Source of the DNA: Romanomermis culicivorax
Taxonomy: Eukaryota > Nematoda > Enoplea > Mermithida > Mermithidae
Direction of reading: 5' to 3'
DNA: 64,000 bases
Assembly (NCBI GenBank): GCA_963922205.1
Contig: CAWUHX010000220.1
Span: forward strand, 248,001 to 312,000
Shown: positions 1-8,299 of the stretch, in pieces
Layout: each line of letters begins with the position of its first letter
Numbering within the stretch: the first letter of the stretch is position 1
Program-made: the position numbers and the translations under genes
The notes under the pieces: model-generated
What the model was told of the DNA's origin: nothing
Database searches by the model: none
What the model saw: only the letters and a program-made list of their open reading frames with translations

Positions 1-71
1 ATACATTTAAACGAATACAGCGTGAAGCAAAAATTGAAGCATTTAAGCAGAAATCCCATCGTAAACCAAGA

Positions 72-1544
72 ATGACCCACCAAACGCAAGATCATTTAGG
101 AGAAATCGTTAGAGAACAGATAAACGATTTATTTTCAGAACATTTTCGTACTCTACGCACACAATTGAATCAGAATACAGTAAACCCTACCCTAATAGAC
201 GATCTAAGAACAGCAAACATTCGTAATAACATGGCAAACAATTTCTACGCGAAACCTACAGTATTCACGGGCGGCGTGACCCAACATTTTGGTGAATGGA
301 ACAAAAGATTAGAACAATTCATGGCACTCCAAGGCATGAAAGATACAGACGTACAGTTAAAGTTGGCATGTTTAGAAATTCATTTAGGAGGAGCCGCGTT
401 AGCAAAATTCAAAAGTTTAGCAAATTCCGAAAATCCTCCCCACACATACGAGCAGTATAAAGTCGCATTACAGGCATTTTTCCCAAACAATAGAGATAAT
501 GAGCTACATCAACAATTCTTACGCGAAAGAAAACAGAAGCGATCAGAAACAGTAACGGAATTCTTATTTGATCTAGAACATCTCGCAACCCTCGCCTACC
601 CTAATTTTAACACAGACGCACGAGAAATGATCATAAAACCCCTCTTTGTAGAAGGCATGCAAAACGAAATCAGGGAAGCAATTAAGTATAGAAGGTTCGC
701 GACTCTAAAAGAAATGTCAGATGAAGCAGCTTACATTGAACAGCAAATTCTTAGAAATGAGTTAAAGTCCAACACCCTTCCCTTCATACCCCCAAAACCC
801 GAACCCATCTTTTCCCTAACCAAAAATACAGACCAACAGGATCTTTTGCATCAGTTAGAACAACAAGTAAAAGATTTACAGTTGCAGATCAAGCAAAAAC
901 CTCAACCCCCACCACAGAGTAGCTACAACAATTTCAGTAACAATACTTTCAGCAGGAATAATGCTTACAGGAACAACACCACCCCTAGGCAACCCACATG
1001 CTTCCAGTGTGGACAAATCGGTCACGTAGCTCGTAATTGTAAATCAGTAGGTACCCGAAAATCATGTGAAATCTGTTTCCGTAATAATCACAGTACACGT
1101 GATTGTAAAAGCCGATGCATCCACTGCTCCCAAACAGGACATAGATCAGATAACTGCCTTTCAAAACCCTACTCCAATTTTCAATGTTTCACATGCAAGC
1201 AGAGAGGTCACACAAGCAGGTATTGCCCAAATCAGCAGAGTCGTAATATTCAAAATTGCATTGAGTACAGGCAACCCCAACCCCTCATGGACATTGACGA
1301 CCCCGCATTTTACTCAAAATTACCCGCCATAACTAACGGCCCTCAGACTACTTTAGGAACTATCATGCCCAACACCCACCGCCGTAGCGACGAATACGTC
1401 CTTGATCTGGACGTACCCGATTGGTGCGCCATGTCACCACCCCCCACGCCTGAAGCCGAAAAAATCGAAAAATCGCCGCCCACCATCCCCGTAGGCTACA
1501 AGATCCCCCGAAAGCAAGACACAACGCCGCCCACCGCCCCCTAA
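72..1544 (+). CDS. gag: Gag polyprotein of LTR retroelement (capsid and four-knuckle nucleocapsid)
   Basis: The protein of at least 490 aa is the structural Gag that would form the particle and bind element RNA. Residues about 70-240 match the retrotransposon capsid pattern: a W-rich start (GEWNKRLEQF), a LA-LHL-GAA-KF segment, then a FFP...LR-RKQ region and a helical EF-FDLEHLA segment. A Gln/Pro/Asn-rich linker follows. Four CCHC zinc knuckles (C-x2-C-x4-H-x4-C) begin near residues 310, 332, 349 and 372. The C-terminal tail is Pro/Thr-rich. The frame stays open upstream of this ATG to the first bases of the window, so the true start may lie outside; position 72 is only the first ATG visible. 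It ends at TAA (1542-1544), and the same frame is open again immediately after. Confidence 0.9.
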   Translation: MTHQTQDHLGEIVREQINDLFSEHFRTLRTQLNQNTVNPTLIDDLRTANIRNNMANNFYAKPTVFTGGVTQHFGEWNKRLEQFMALQGMKDTDVQLKLACLEIHLGGAALAKFKSLANSENPPHTYEQYKVALQAFFPNNRDNELHQQFLRERKQKRSETVTEFLFDLEHLATLAYPNFNTDAREMIIKPLFVEGMQNEIREAIKYRRFATLKEMSDEAAYIEQQILRNELKSNTLPFIPPKPEPIFSLTKNTDQQDLLHQLEQQVKDLQLQIKQKPQPPPQSSYNNFSNNTFSRNNAYRNNTTPRQPTCFQCGQIGHVARNCKSVGTRKSCEICFRNNHSTRDCKSRCIHCSQTGHRSDNCLSKPYSNFQCFTCKQRGHTSRYCPNQQSRNIQNCIEYRQPQPLMDIDDPAFYSKLPAITNGPQTTLGTIMPNTHRRSDEYVLDLDVPDWCAMSPPPTPEAEKIEKSPPTIPVGYKIPRKQDTTPPTAP

Positions 1545-1835
1545 ACCCCATCGAAAACAGGTCGCAACTTATTATCCCTCTTACACGGCCTGACCCCTGA
1601 ACCCTACCAATTCCGCCCCCGCCAAACACTTCTACCAACCCCCGCAAGTAAGCAAGTCCAAACCCCATCTTATAACTCACCCTCTAAACTTTTACAGAAT
1701 GTTCAGATTGCAAACCGGCCACCCCCCCCCCAGCGCAAAACCGCAAAACGACAACACCAAAAGCCCCAACACCAAACCAGCCACAACGAAAACATACAGT
1801 GCCCCGCCGCCTCCACTAAAACATTCTATTGGCCG
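1545..1835 (+). other. Open in-frame spacer between gag stop and env-pol ATG, with splice-like signals
   Basis: I read every codon from 1545 to 1835 in the gag frame and found no stop, so gag and env-pol share one frame and are parted only by the TAA at 1542-1544. The 97 codons are extremely Pro/Gln/Asn/Thr-rich and C-rich (for example a run of C at 1722-1731). The spacer also contains AAGTAAGC (GT at 1648), a good splice-donor match, and CTAAAC plus TTTTACAG ending at 1697, a good branch-point and acceptor match. The acceptor lies 138 bases before the env ATG and could create a subgenomic env mRNA. No expression data can be inferred from this. Confidence 0.6.
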
Positions 1836-4800
1836 ATGTTTTGTATTTTTCTTTGTATAATAATCCCCACATCGTGTAGTGCCCAATTTCAGATGTGTGG
1901 AACTTCATTGAGCGGTCACTCAGTCAGCATACCAAAACTTGTATCATGCATGCCCCCTTCCACAGTAGACAAACCCGTACAGACATTCGGAAAAATCTAT
2001 ATCCCCTCCACTAAACCCCACATTACAGACGCATACAAATGCAGTGTTCGCAAACGCAAAATTTGTACTAATACAGGATTTTTTGGATCAAAAGGTATTG
2101 TCTTCGACCAAACCGAAATGCAAAATCTAACCCCACATGTTTGTAAGGCAATCGTTATAGACAAAGAACACAATGGTCAAAAATTATACGAAACCCAACC
2201 AGGATTTTGGTCAACAAATAACTCCCTAAGCGTAGAATACACATGGTGTTGTACAGACCATTGTACCTCGGTCACTAACGTCATCATAGAAATAGGACAA
2301 ATAGCATCTTGGAATGGAAAATCTATGACAGGTACATTAGGCGACCTAGGGTCATGCAAACCGACATCAGGTCATGTTGTCACAGCCGACGGATCCATTA
2401 TCTGGAATGAAACAGCATTTGAAAACTTATGCCCCTTCGAATACAAAAATACACATCCCATAAAACTCACGCCAACCCACATGATAATAGAAGAGCTACA
2501 AGGTGCATTCTCGGTTAAAAATACAGTTTTTTCGAACCCCAATTGCCCAGAAATCCAAGACAGCATTCTAACCGAACAAGGCATTATCGTACAATTAGAC
2601 AAAAGCACCCCACATCGTAATGCATTTTTAACCCCAACAACCAACGAAACTCATACTACACTATACGATTTTGAACCCATCAATGCAAAACTAAACTATC
2701 TTGCAGACAAAATACAGGAATTCGAAATTCAAAATTTCAAAAATGAATGGAATGAATTATGCAGACAGGCACAGCGTCACCTTGATCTCGTATGGCAAAT
2801 TTTACGTCTTGATGCAACCCTTGGAGCACGTGCATTCCTACAGCGAACGGACATCATAGCAGAATTCACAGGAGAAGCCCTCACAGTCTGGCCCTGTAAA
2901 CAAGTAAATGCATCTAAAATCTTTTACAACCACAAAATCAACCAAACATGCTACAAACTTTTGCCCATCCTCGTAGGAACCGAACTCATGTTTTCAAATC
3001 CAGGAGGCAACGATTTGACCCCTTTTTCGCAAACCGTTGACTGCCATCACATGCATGTAGCCCTTTACAAACAGAATAATACATGGGTCAGTGAAACAGG
3101 ATCCCCGCATGTCACAAATTTACCCTTAGAAATTGTCTGGAACCAAAATTTTTCCCTTTTCCATTTTAATACACCCGCCATTTTTCATGATCAACTTGCA
3201 ACTATTTCAACCAACTTACTCTTTTTGAAACAATACATTTACAAAACTCACACACTCGAAAACATTGTCAAAAAACTCTTCAATTACACCGCCCAAATGT
3301 CTCTCAATTCCGATACAGTTTACAACATGATCTCAGGCACTGGCCAAGCACTCGGAAATACACTCTCTGGCGCCGGTCAAGGCATAGAACATGTAATAAC
3401 CGGTACCACCCAAAGTCTCACCGACGGATTAAACAATTTACTCAAAGGACCCCTGCAATTCATTATCAATCTCGCCGTTATTACTGTAGTTATTGCAGGC
3501 GTCTTTTATTCATTTCTCATTCTTCGAAAATATTTCCCCTTTCCAAAGCATCATGCCACAAACGAACATGCATACGAAACACCATCAAACAACAGACATT
3601 TACATGAGACCATCCCCCCGTCATTTGGCCATGCTCTCTTAGAATTAGCTAATCGTCGTGGGGCACAAACACAGCAGAAATATGTCCTTGTCGATATTGA
3701 TACCCCCCGAACTCCTGCAATCGAACTCATTAATCAAATTCACCAATCTGCATCAAATAAGCCACCCCAAAATGTACCTGAGAAACATACCCCTCATATT
3801 CCAATCACACTTAATGGCAAATTAATGACAAAAGGCATGATTGACACTGGTGCAGTTTACTCACTCATTGATTCCCGAATCGCTCAACTTTTACAGTTAG
3901 ACATGAAACCCCCGCTAGTCCAAGCAAAAGCAGCAAATAATCCTCCCATTCACTTTGTGGGAACCACTTTTGTCACAGTAACAGCCCAAACAATCCAAGA
4001 AACAATCATGGTCCATGTCCAAAAAGATTGTACAGCAGACATCCTTCTAGGCAAAAACTTTCTCAGTCGATTTTCGGAATACACTATCAACAATCAAAAA
4101 TCACAGGTCAAATTTGGCAATGTTATACTACCTTGTGATGGCCTAGAATATAGCCCTCTTTCAACCCGTGGTGGAACTTATCTAGACGAGAAATTAGAAT
4201 TACCACCCCGTACAGTAACCGAATTTACTGTCCCCTTGCCCAAATCGTACCTACAAGTTAAACAGCTCGAATTCACTCCGAAACCCAAACAGAATCCCAA
4301 AGTCCATTTCGCAGCTTGTATCTCAGAAAACCAAAACAGTCGCATACGCATATCGGTCCTAAACACACAAGAAACAGCTCAAATTCTTTACCCTGGAACA
4401 TGCATTGGTACAGTCTCTTGTTACATCCCGAAACAAAATACTCCCGCTAACGTAACCCCTTCCACACAAAACCAGCCCAACCGTTTTGATACATTCACAT
4501 GGTTAAAAGAAAATGTCAATTTAACCTCCAGTGACCTCACAGAAACTGAGAAAATGCAACTCCTACGCGCCCTATCGAAGTACCCTACATTATATGCTAA
4601 ATCCAAAATGGACGTAGGCAGAACCACCCTCGTTTCACATACAATTGACACCAATGGCTCCCAACCCGTACGTAGACAACTTTATCGGACTTCCCCAAGA
4701 GAAAAGCAAATCATACAAGCAGAAGTTGAGCAACTCGCAGCAGCAGGTGTCATAAGCCAAAGCAATTCTCCGTGGTGTACCAACACAGTTTTAGTCCCCA

Positions 4801-7295
4801 AAAAAGATGGAGGCCATCGTTTATGCATTGATTTTCGAGGCCTCAACAAAGTCACAAAAAAAGATACCTACCCCTTGCCCCGGATAGACGAAATCCTAGA
4901 CACCCTTCGTGGAATGAAATATTTTACGTCCCTTGACCAATCCAATGCATACTATTCCATTCCCATAGCACAAGCAGACAGAGAAAAAACGGCCTTTAAT
5001 TGCTCAGCTGGCCAGTATCAATTCAATTACCTCCCCTTTGGACTCACCAATGCCCCAGCCACATTCCAAAGGTTAATGGATGTTATTCTTTCGGGTCTGC
5101 AATGGAACACATGCCTTGTATATCTCGACGATGTTTTGGTATTCGCAGACTCCCATGCCCAAATGCTGGAGTGTTTAGACACTATTCTTGCCCGATTCTC
5201 ACAAGCAGGCCTTAAGCTAAACATACAAAAATGCAAATTCTGCCAGCCCCAAGTCCAATACTTAGGCCACGTCATTTCCCAGCAAGGCATTTCACCAGAT
5301 CCCCATAAGGTACAGGCCATTTATGACATACCCACACCCAAAAGCTCAAAAGAAGTCAAGTCATTCCTTGGCCTACCTTCATATTATCGCAGATTCATCC
5401 CAAATTGCTCCCAAGTTTCTAGCCCACTCACATCGCTACTCAAAAAGCATTCTGAATTTTCCTGGGGCCCTGAACAGCAAAATGCATTCACTAAGCTAAA
5501 AGAATTACTCATTCATGCCCCAATACTGCAGCACCCCGATTTCACAAAACCGTTTATTCTGCAAACCGACGCCTCAAAACTCGGAATCGGCGCCATTCTC
5601 AGTCAGCTAGATAGTAAAGGTCAGGATCGCCCCATTGCTTTTGGAAGCCGAACACTAAAACCCGCAGAACGCAACTACCCGATAACTGAGTTGGAAACCC
5701 TTGCAGTAGTCGAATTTGTCAAGTATTTCCGCCCCTATCTTTTCCAGCAACATGTTATTGTACATACTGACCACACAGCAGTTCAGGCAGTCTTACAAAA
5801 GGAAAACCCGTCCCCTCGCATTGCCCGTTGGGGATTAGCCCTCTCTGGTATTCAACTCGACATTCGACCTAAGAAAGGCACTGCTAACCGCAATGCAGAT
5901 GCAGTTTCTCGATTCCCCTCACAGACAGCAAAGCAATCCTTTGATATTGAGCAATTAGAAACCCGCCCCGAAATATCAACTATCAATTCAGTTTTGGAAG
6001 CCGAAGCAACTGAACAAGAAGAGCAACAGAAAAACTTTGCCGAACTCCAACGCACTGATCCAACTGTCAAAAGTATTTTAGCAAAAATTGCCCAAAAACA
6101 CCCCCTTACTCTGATCAAATTCGACGTGCATCAAAACATTCTCTTCCGTATAGTCGACAAACAGGCAAAACTATACATCCCCAAGTCCCAAGTCCAGCAT
6201 CTCATCGCCTCACATCATGACAGCAAATTCACAGGTCATTTTGCGGCCCGGAAAACTTTACACTTGCTCAGACAGAAATATTTTTGGCCCCAAATGAGCC
6301 GGGATATCAAACGTTACTGCAAAACTTGTCACCCATGCCAGACACAGAAAGCCCTCCAACACAAAGTGCATGCAAACTTGGTACCAATTCAGCCGACTGG
6401 CCCCTTTGATAGAGTCGGTGTTGATTGCATGGGACCGTTACCCCTCACAGAAGACGGCAACCGATTCATTGTCGTTTTGATCGATTATTTCACAAAGTAT
6501 GTAGAGGCATTCCCGACCCCTGACATCACCGCAGCCACTATTGCCAAGCTATTCGTAACCAAAATTGTTTGCCGTCATGGGTCCCCAAAAATCATCCATT
6601 GTGATCGTGGCACCGATTTCGTATCCGATCTTTTCTCACGGATCACCAGTTTATGCAATACTCAGAAAATTCACACTACCCCATATCATCCCATTGCCAA
6701 TGGGGAAGTTGAGCGTTGCAACCAAACCCTAGCCACCCGTATCCGCATGTACATCAATTCAAATCACACTGATTGGGATACTTATCTCCCATATGCCGTT
6801 TTTTCGATCAATATTCATAAAAATGATAGCACATCATATCCCCCATTTGAATTACTCCACGGGAGGCAAGCTAATCTGCCGTCAGACGCAGCCTTAAACT
6901 TTTTCCCCACGTCCTACATGGTTGATTTAGACGATTACGCCCTTCGTGTAAAATCGCATTTCACAGAAGCCCTCTCAACCGTGCAGAAAAGTTTGCAAAA
7001 AGCCCAAGCCCACTATACCCATCAGTATAACAAGCATGCTCAGAACATACATTACAAGGCAGGTGATCTTATTCTCTACAAAAATCATTCGTGTAAACAA
7101 GGGCTGACTCCCAAATTCCTCCCTCGCCAAAACGGACCCTATACAGTTACAAATTTCATGTACCCCAACGTTACGCTTAAACACCCCCATAAGAATATTA
7201 CATTTACAGTGCATGTAAACGAGACAACCCCTTTCTACCCTCGGAAAGCAGCTAACGAATCTACCCCCACCCCTCCTCAACCTCGAAAGCCTTGA
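1836..7295 (+). CDS. env-pol: Env-Pol fusion polyprotein: signal peptide, envelope glycoprotein, TM, then protease-RT-RNase H-integrase
   Basis: One stop-free ORF encodes 1819 aa. Residues 1-16 are a hydrophobic signal peptide ending in SCSAQ. Residues about 17-540 are a Cys-rich ectodomain with about eight N-glycosylation sequons. Residues 307-356 (ELC...LVWQILRLD...FTGEALTVWPC) have the pattern of class III fusion glycoproteins of the herpesvirus gB/chuvirus type. A Gly/Ser/Thr amphipathic stretch (about 495-540) precedes one membrane helix at about 542-563. After a short tail come the aspartic protease (DTGA at 670-673), RT with YLDD at 1096-1099, RNase H (QTDAS near 1244), the integrase zinc finger (from H1460) and the D1530-D1590-E1626 triad with D,D35E spacing, then a C-terminal region with GPYTV. 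In this topology Pol would lie on the cytosolic side of the membrane. The ATG is chosen because the signal peptide follows it directly. Domain assignment of Pol is certain; the fusogen class is inference. Confidence 0.93.
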   Translation: MFCIFLCIIIPTSCSAQFQMCGTSLSGHSVSIPKLVSCMPPSTVDKPVQTFGKIYIPSTKPHITDAYKCSVRKRKICTNTGFFGSKGIVFDQTEMQNLTPHVCKAIVIDKEHNGQKLYETQPGFWSTNNSLSVEYTWCCTDHCTSVTNVIIEIGQIASWNGKSMTGTLGDLGSCKPTSGHVVTADGSIIWNETAFENLCPFEYKNTHPIKLTPTHMIIEELQGAFSVKNTVFSNPNCPEIQDSILTEQGIIVQLDKSTPHRNAFLTPTTNETHTTLYDFEPINAKLNYLADKIQEFEIQNFKNEWNELCRQAQRHLDLVWQILRLDATLGARAFLQRTDIIAEFTGEALTVWPCKQVNASKIFYNHKINQTCYKLLPILVGTELMFSNPGGNDLTPFSQTVDCHHMHVALYKQNNTWVSETGSPHVTNLPLEIVWNQNFSLFHFNTPAIFHDQLATISTNLLFLKQYIYKTHTLENIVKKLFNYTAQMSLNSDTVYNMISGTGQALGNTLSGAGQGIEHVITGTTQSLTDGLNNLLKGPLQFIINLAVITVVIAGVFYSFLILRKYFPFPKHHATNEHAYETPSNNRHLHETIPPSFGHALLELANRRGAQTQQKYVLVDIDTPRTPAIELINQIHQSASNKPPQNVPEKHTPHIPITLNGKLMTKGMIDTGAVYSLIDSRIAQLLQLDMKPPLVQAKAANNPPIHFVGTTFVTVTAQTIQETIMVHVQKDCTADILLGKNFLSRFSEYTINNQKSQVKFGNVILPCDGLEYSPLSTRGGTYLDEKLELPPRTVTEFTVPLPKSYLQVKQLEFTPKPKQNPKVHFAACISENQNSRIRISVLNTQETAQILYPGTCIGTVSCYIPKQNTPANVTPSTQNQPNRFDTFTWLKENVNLTSSDLTETEKMQLLRALSKYPTLYAKSKMDVGRTTLVSHTIDTNGSQPVRRQLYRTSPREKQIIQAEVEQLAAAGVISQSNSPWCTNTVLVPKKDGGHRLCIDFRGLNKVTKKDTYPLPRIDEILDTLRGMKYFTSLDQSNAYYSIPIAQADREKTAFNCSAGQYQFNYLPFGLTNAPATFQRLMDVILSGLQWNTCLVYLDDVLVFADSHAQMLECLDTILARFSQAGLKLNIQKCKFCQPQVQYLGHVISQQGISPDPHKVQAIYDIPTPKSSKEVKSFLGLPSYYRRFIPNCSQVSSPLTSLLKKHSEFSWGPEQQNAFTKLKELLIHAPILQHPDFTKPFILQTDASKLGIGAILSQLDSKGQDRPIAFGSRTLKPAERNYPITELETLAVVEFVKYFRPYLFQQHVIVHTDHTAVQAVLQKENPSPRIARWGLALSGIQLDIRPKKGTANRNADAVSRFPSQTAKQSFDIEQLETRPEISTINSVLEAEATEQEEQQKNFAELQRTDPTVKSILAKIAQKHPLTLIKFDVHQNILFRIVDKQAKLYIPKSQVQHLIASHHDSKFTGHFAARKTLHLLRQKYFWPQMSRDIKRYCKTCHPCQTQKALQHKVHANLVPIQPTGPFDRVGVDCMGPLPLTEDGNRFIVVLIDYFTKYVEAFPTPDITAATIAKLFVTKIVCRHGSPKIIHCDRGTDFVSDLFSRITSLCNTQKIHTTPYHPIANGEVERCNQTLATRIRMYINSNHTDWDTYLPYAVFSINIHKNDSTSYPPFELLHGRQANLPSDAALNFFPTSYMVDLDDYALRVKSHFTEALSTVQKSLQKAQAHYTHQYNKHAQNIHYKAGDLILYKNHSCKQGLTPKFLPRQNGPYTVTNFMYPNVTLKHPHKNITFTVHVNETTPFYPRKAANESTPTPPQPRKP

Positions 7296-7313
7296 ACGAG
7301 GACCTTCAACTCC

Positions 7314-7326
7314 GGAAGGAGGGAAA
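7314..7326 (+). promoter_or_regulatory. Polypurine tract for plus-strand priming
   Basis: A 13-base all-purine run, GGAAGGAGGGAAA, abuts the TGTAACG start of the LTR and sits 18 bases after the Pol stop. This is the position and make-up expected for the second-strand primer of a reverse-transcribing element. Confidence 0.88.
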
Positions 7327-8219
7327 TGTAACGTACCTGCTAAAGCAGTACTGTAAATATGTAGCATACTGTATGTAATAGACATTTATTAAATGTTATT
7401 TATTTTCACATTTTATCGTCTCAAGGATGTCTGGGATTCACACCCAAACATTCCTACAAAATTACGTGAAGTACTTTATTTTGATCCGTTCACACCCCGG
7501 TAGCCCAATTAAGATGCCCTAATTAATTTGCACAAACGGCAGCTGTTCCCCTAGAACCCACACTAAACTACACATTCCACAGCTACCGTAATCCCCCGTA
7601 AAAATCGTAAACAACACCTGCACACAGTAAGATACGTAGAAGCCCCGCCGTACAGTAGTCTCAAGTGTAACAGTAGCGGCGGCCCCACAAAACATGTGTA
7701 TACAGAGAAACCGATACAGGAAGCATGCACAGAAGCACGAAGGTGTGGCCAAGCCCACCGTAGAAAGCAAGCAAAGCACAGAAAGCATACGGTACCAGAA
7801 AAGCATTAGAGAGGCATAATTAAGAAAGCATAAAAAGCGTAGCAGGAAACGACAATTGGCGGAAGAAGATGGACAGAAGCTCGACCTCCCGCAGCGCCCA
7901 GGGAGTGGCCAAAATCGCCGTATAAAAGAAGAAGCAAAGCGTGATTTATTCATTCTTATTCTTGTGGTTTTTCCGTTTTGACTTTCGCGCTCGCCCCGTC
8001 TTTTTATACATTTGCAAGCGGCCGACTATTCGAAAGCAACTTAAACCGAGGCCCCCGTCCGTACTTTAATTCGAAGCGCGTTATTGTCGACGTTCAAGCG
8101 ACCGTCGATCTCCGTTGTTTATTGTAACCGTTCGCCCGCGCCCCCGTCCCGTTATTTGTCCCCGCCGTATCGACCGATTGGTTAGAAGTAAAGTACCTCA
8201 CACAAATCTGGTCGTTACA
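7327..8219 (+). repeat. 3' LTR of the retroelement, 893 bp
   Basis: It starts TGTAACG directly after the polypurine tract and ends CGTTACA, a perfect 7-bp inverted terminal repeat with canonical TG...CA ends. A TATA box lies at 7921, so U3 covers roughly the first 620 bp. The part after the TATA box is markedly GC-richer with CpG words (CGCGCTCGCC, GCGCCCCCGTCCC). The partner LTR is not in the window, so the right end is deduced from the inverted repeat. The flanking bases after 8219 (AGTGT) would be the target duplication, but its left copy cannot be seen. Confidence 0.88.
7921..7928 (+). promoter_or_regulatory. TATA box of LTR promoter
   Basis: TATAAAAG lies about two thirds into the LTR, followed about 25-35 bases later by a pyrimidine-rich CATTCTTATTCTTG segment that suits a start of the R region. 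It is the only good TATA match I see in the LTR. Confidence 0.6.
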
Positions 8220-8299
8220 AGTGTAAACTAACGTATTTCTGCGAGAGGGAAAGGGTTTCCGACCATGGGGAATTCAGTCGATATGGTCACTTTACACTC

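Larger units (their letters stand above)
1..8219 (+). mobile_element. Ty3/Gypsy-class LTR retroelement with envelope gene, 5' end outside window
   Basis: The stretch holds gag (72-1544), a combined env-pol ORF (1836-7295), a polypurine tract (7314-7326) and a 3' LTR (7327-8219). The Pol order protease-RT-RNase H-integrase marks it as Metaviridae-type (Ty3/Gypsy) rather than Copia. The LTR ends in the 7-bp inverted repeat TGTAACG...CGTTACA. Both ORFs are free of internal stops and frameshifts, so this copy looks young. The 5' LTR and primer-binding site lie beyond the left edge, so total length, LTR divergence and target duplication cannot be read. The envelope sits before Pol instead of after it, which is unusual for the group. 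Confidence 0.93.

Noticed and set aside
1363-1886. Minus-strand frames of 105 and 64 codons over the gag end and spacer
   Set aside because: They are shadows of the C-rich plus strand: Gly/Arg/Trp-rich, no motif, opposite to a clear coding frame.
7519-7953. 144-codon minus-strand frame in the LTR
   Set aside because: It lies wholly in U3/R of the LTR, has biased Cys/Leu/Phe content and no recognisable motif; an LTR accessory gene cannot be supported from one copy.
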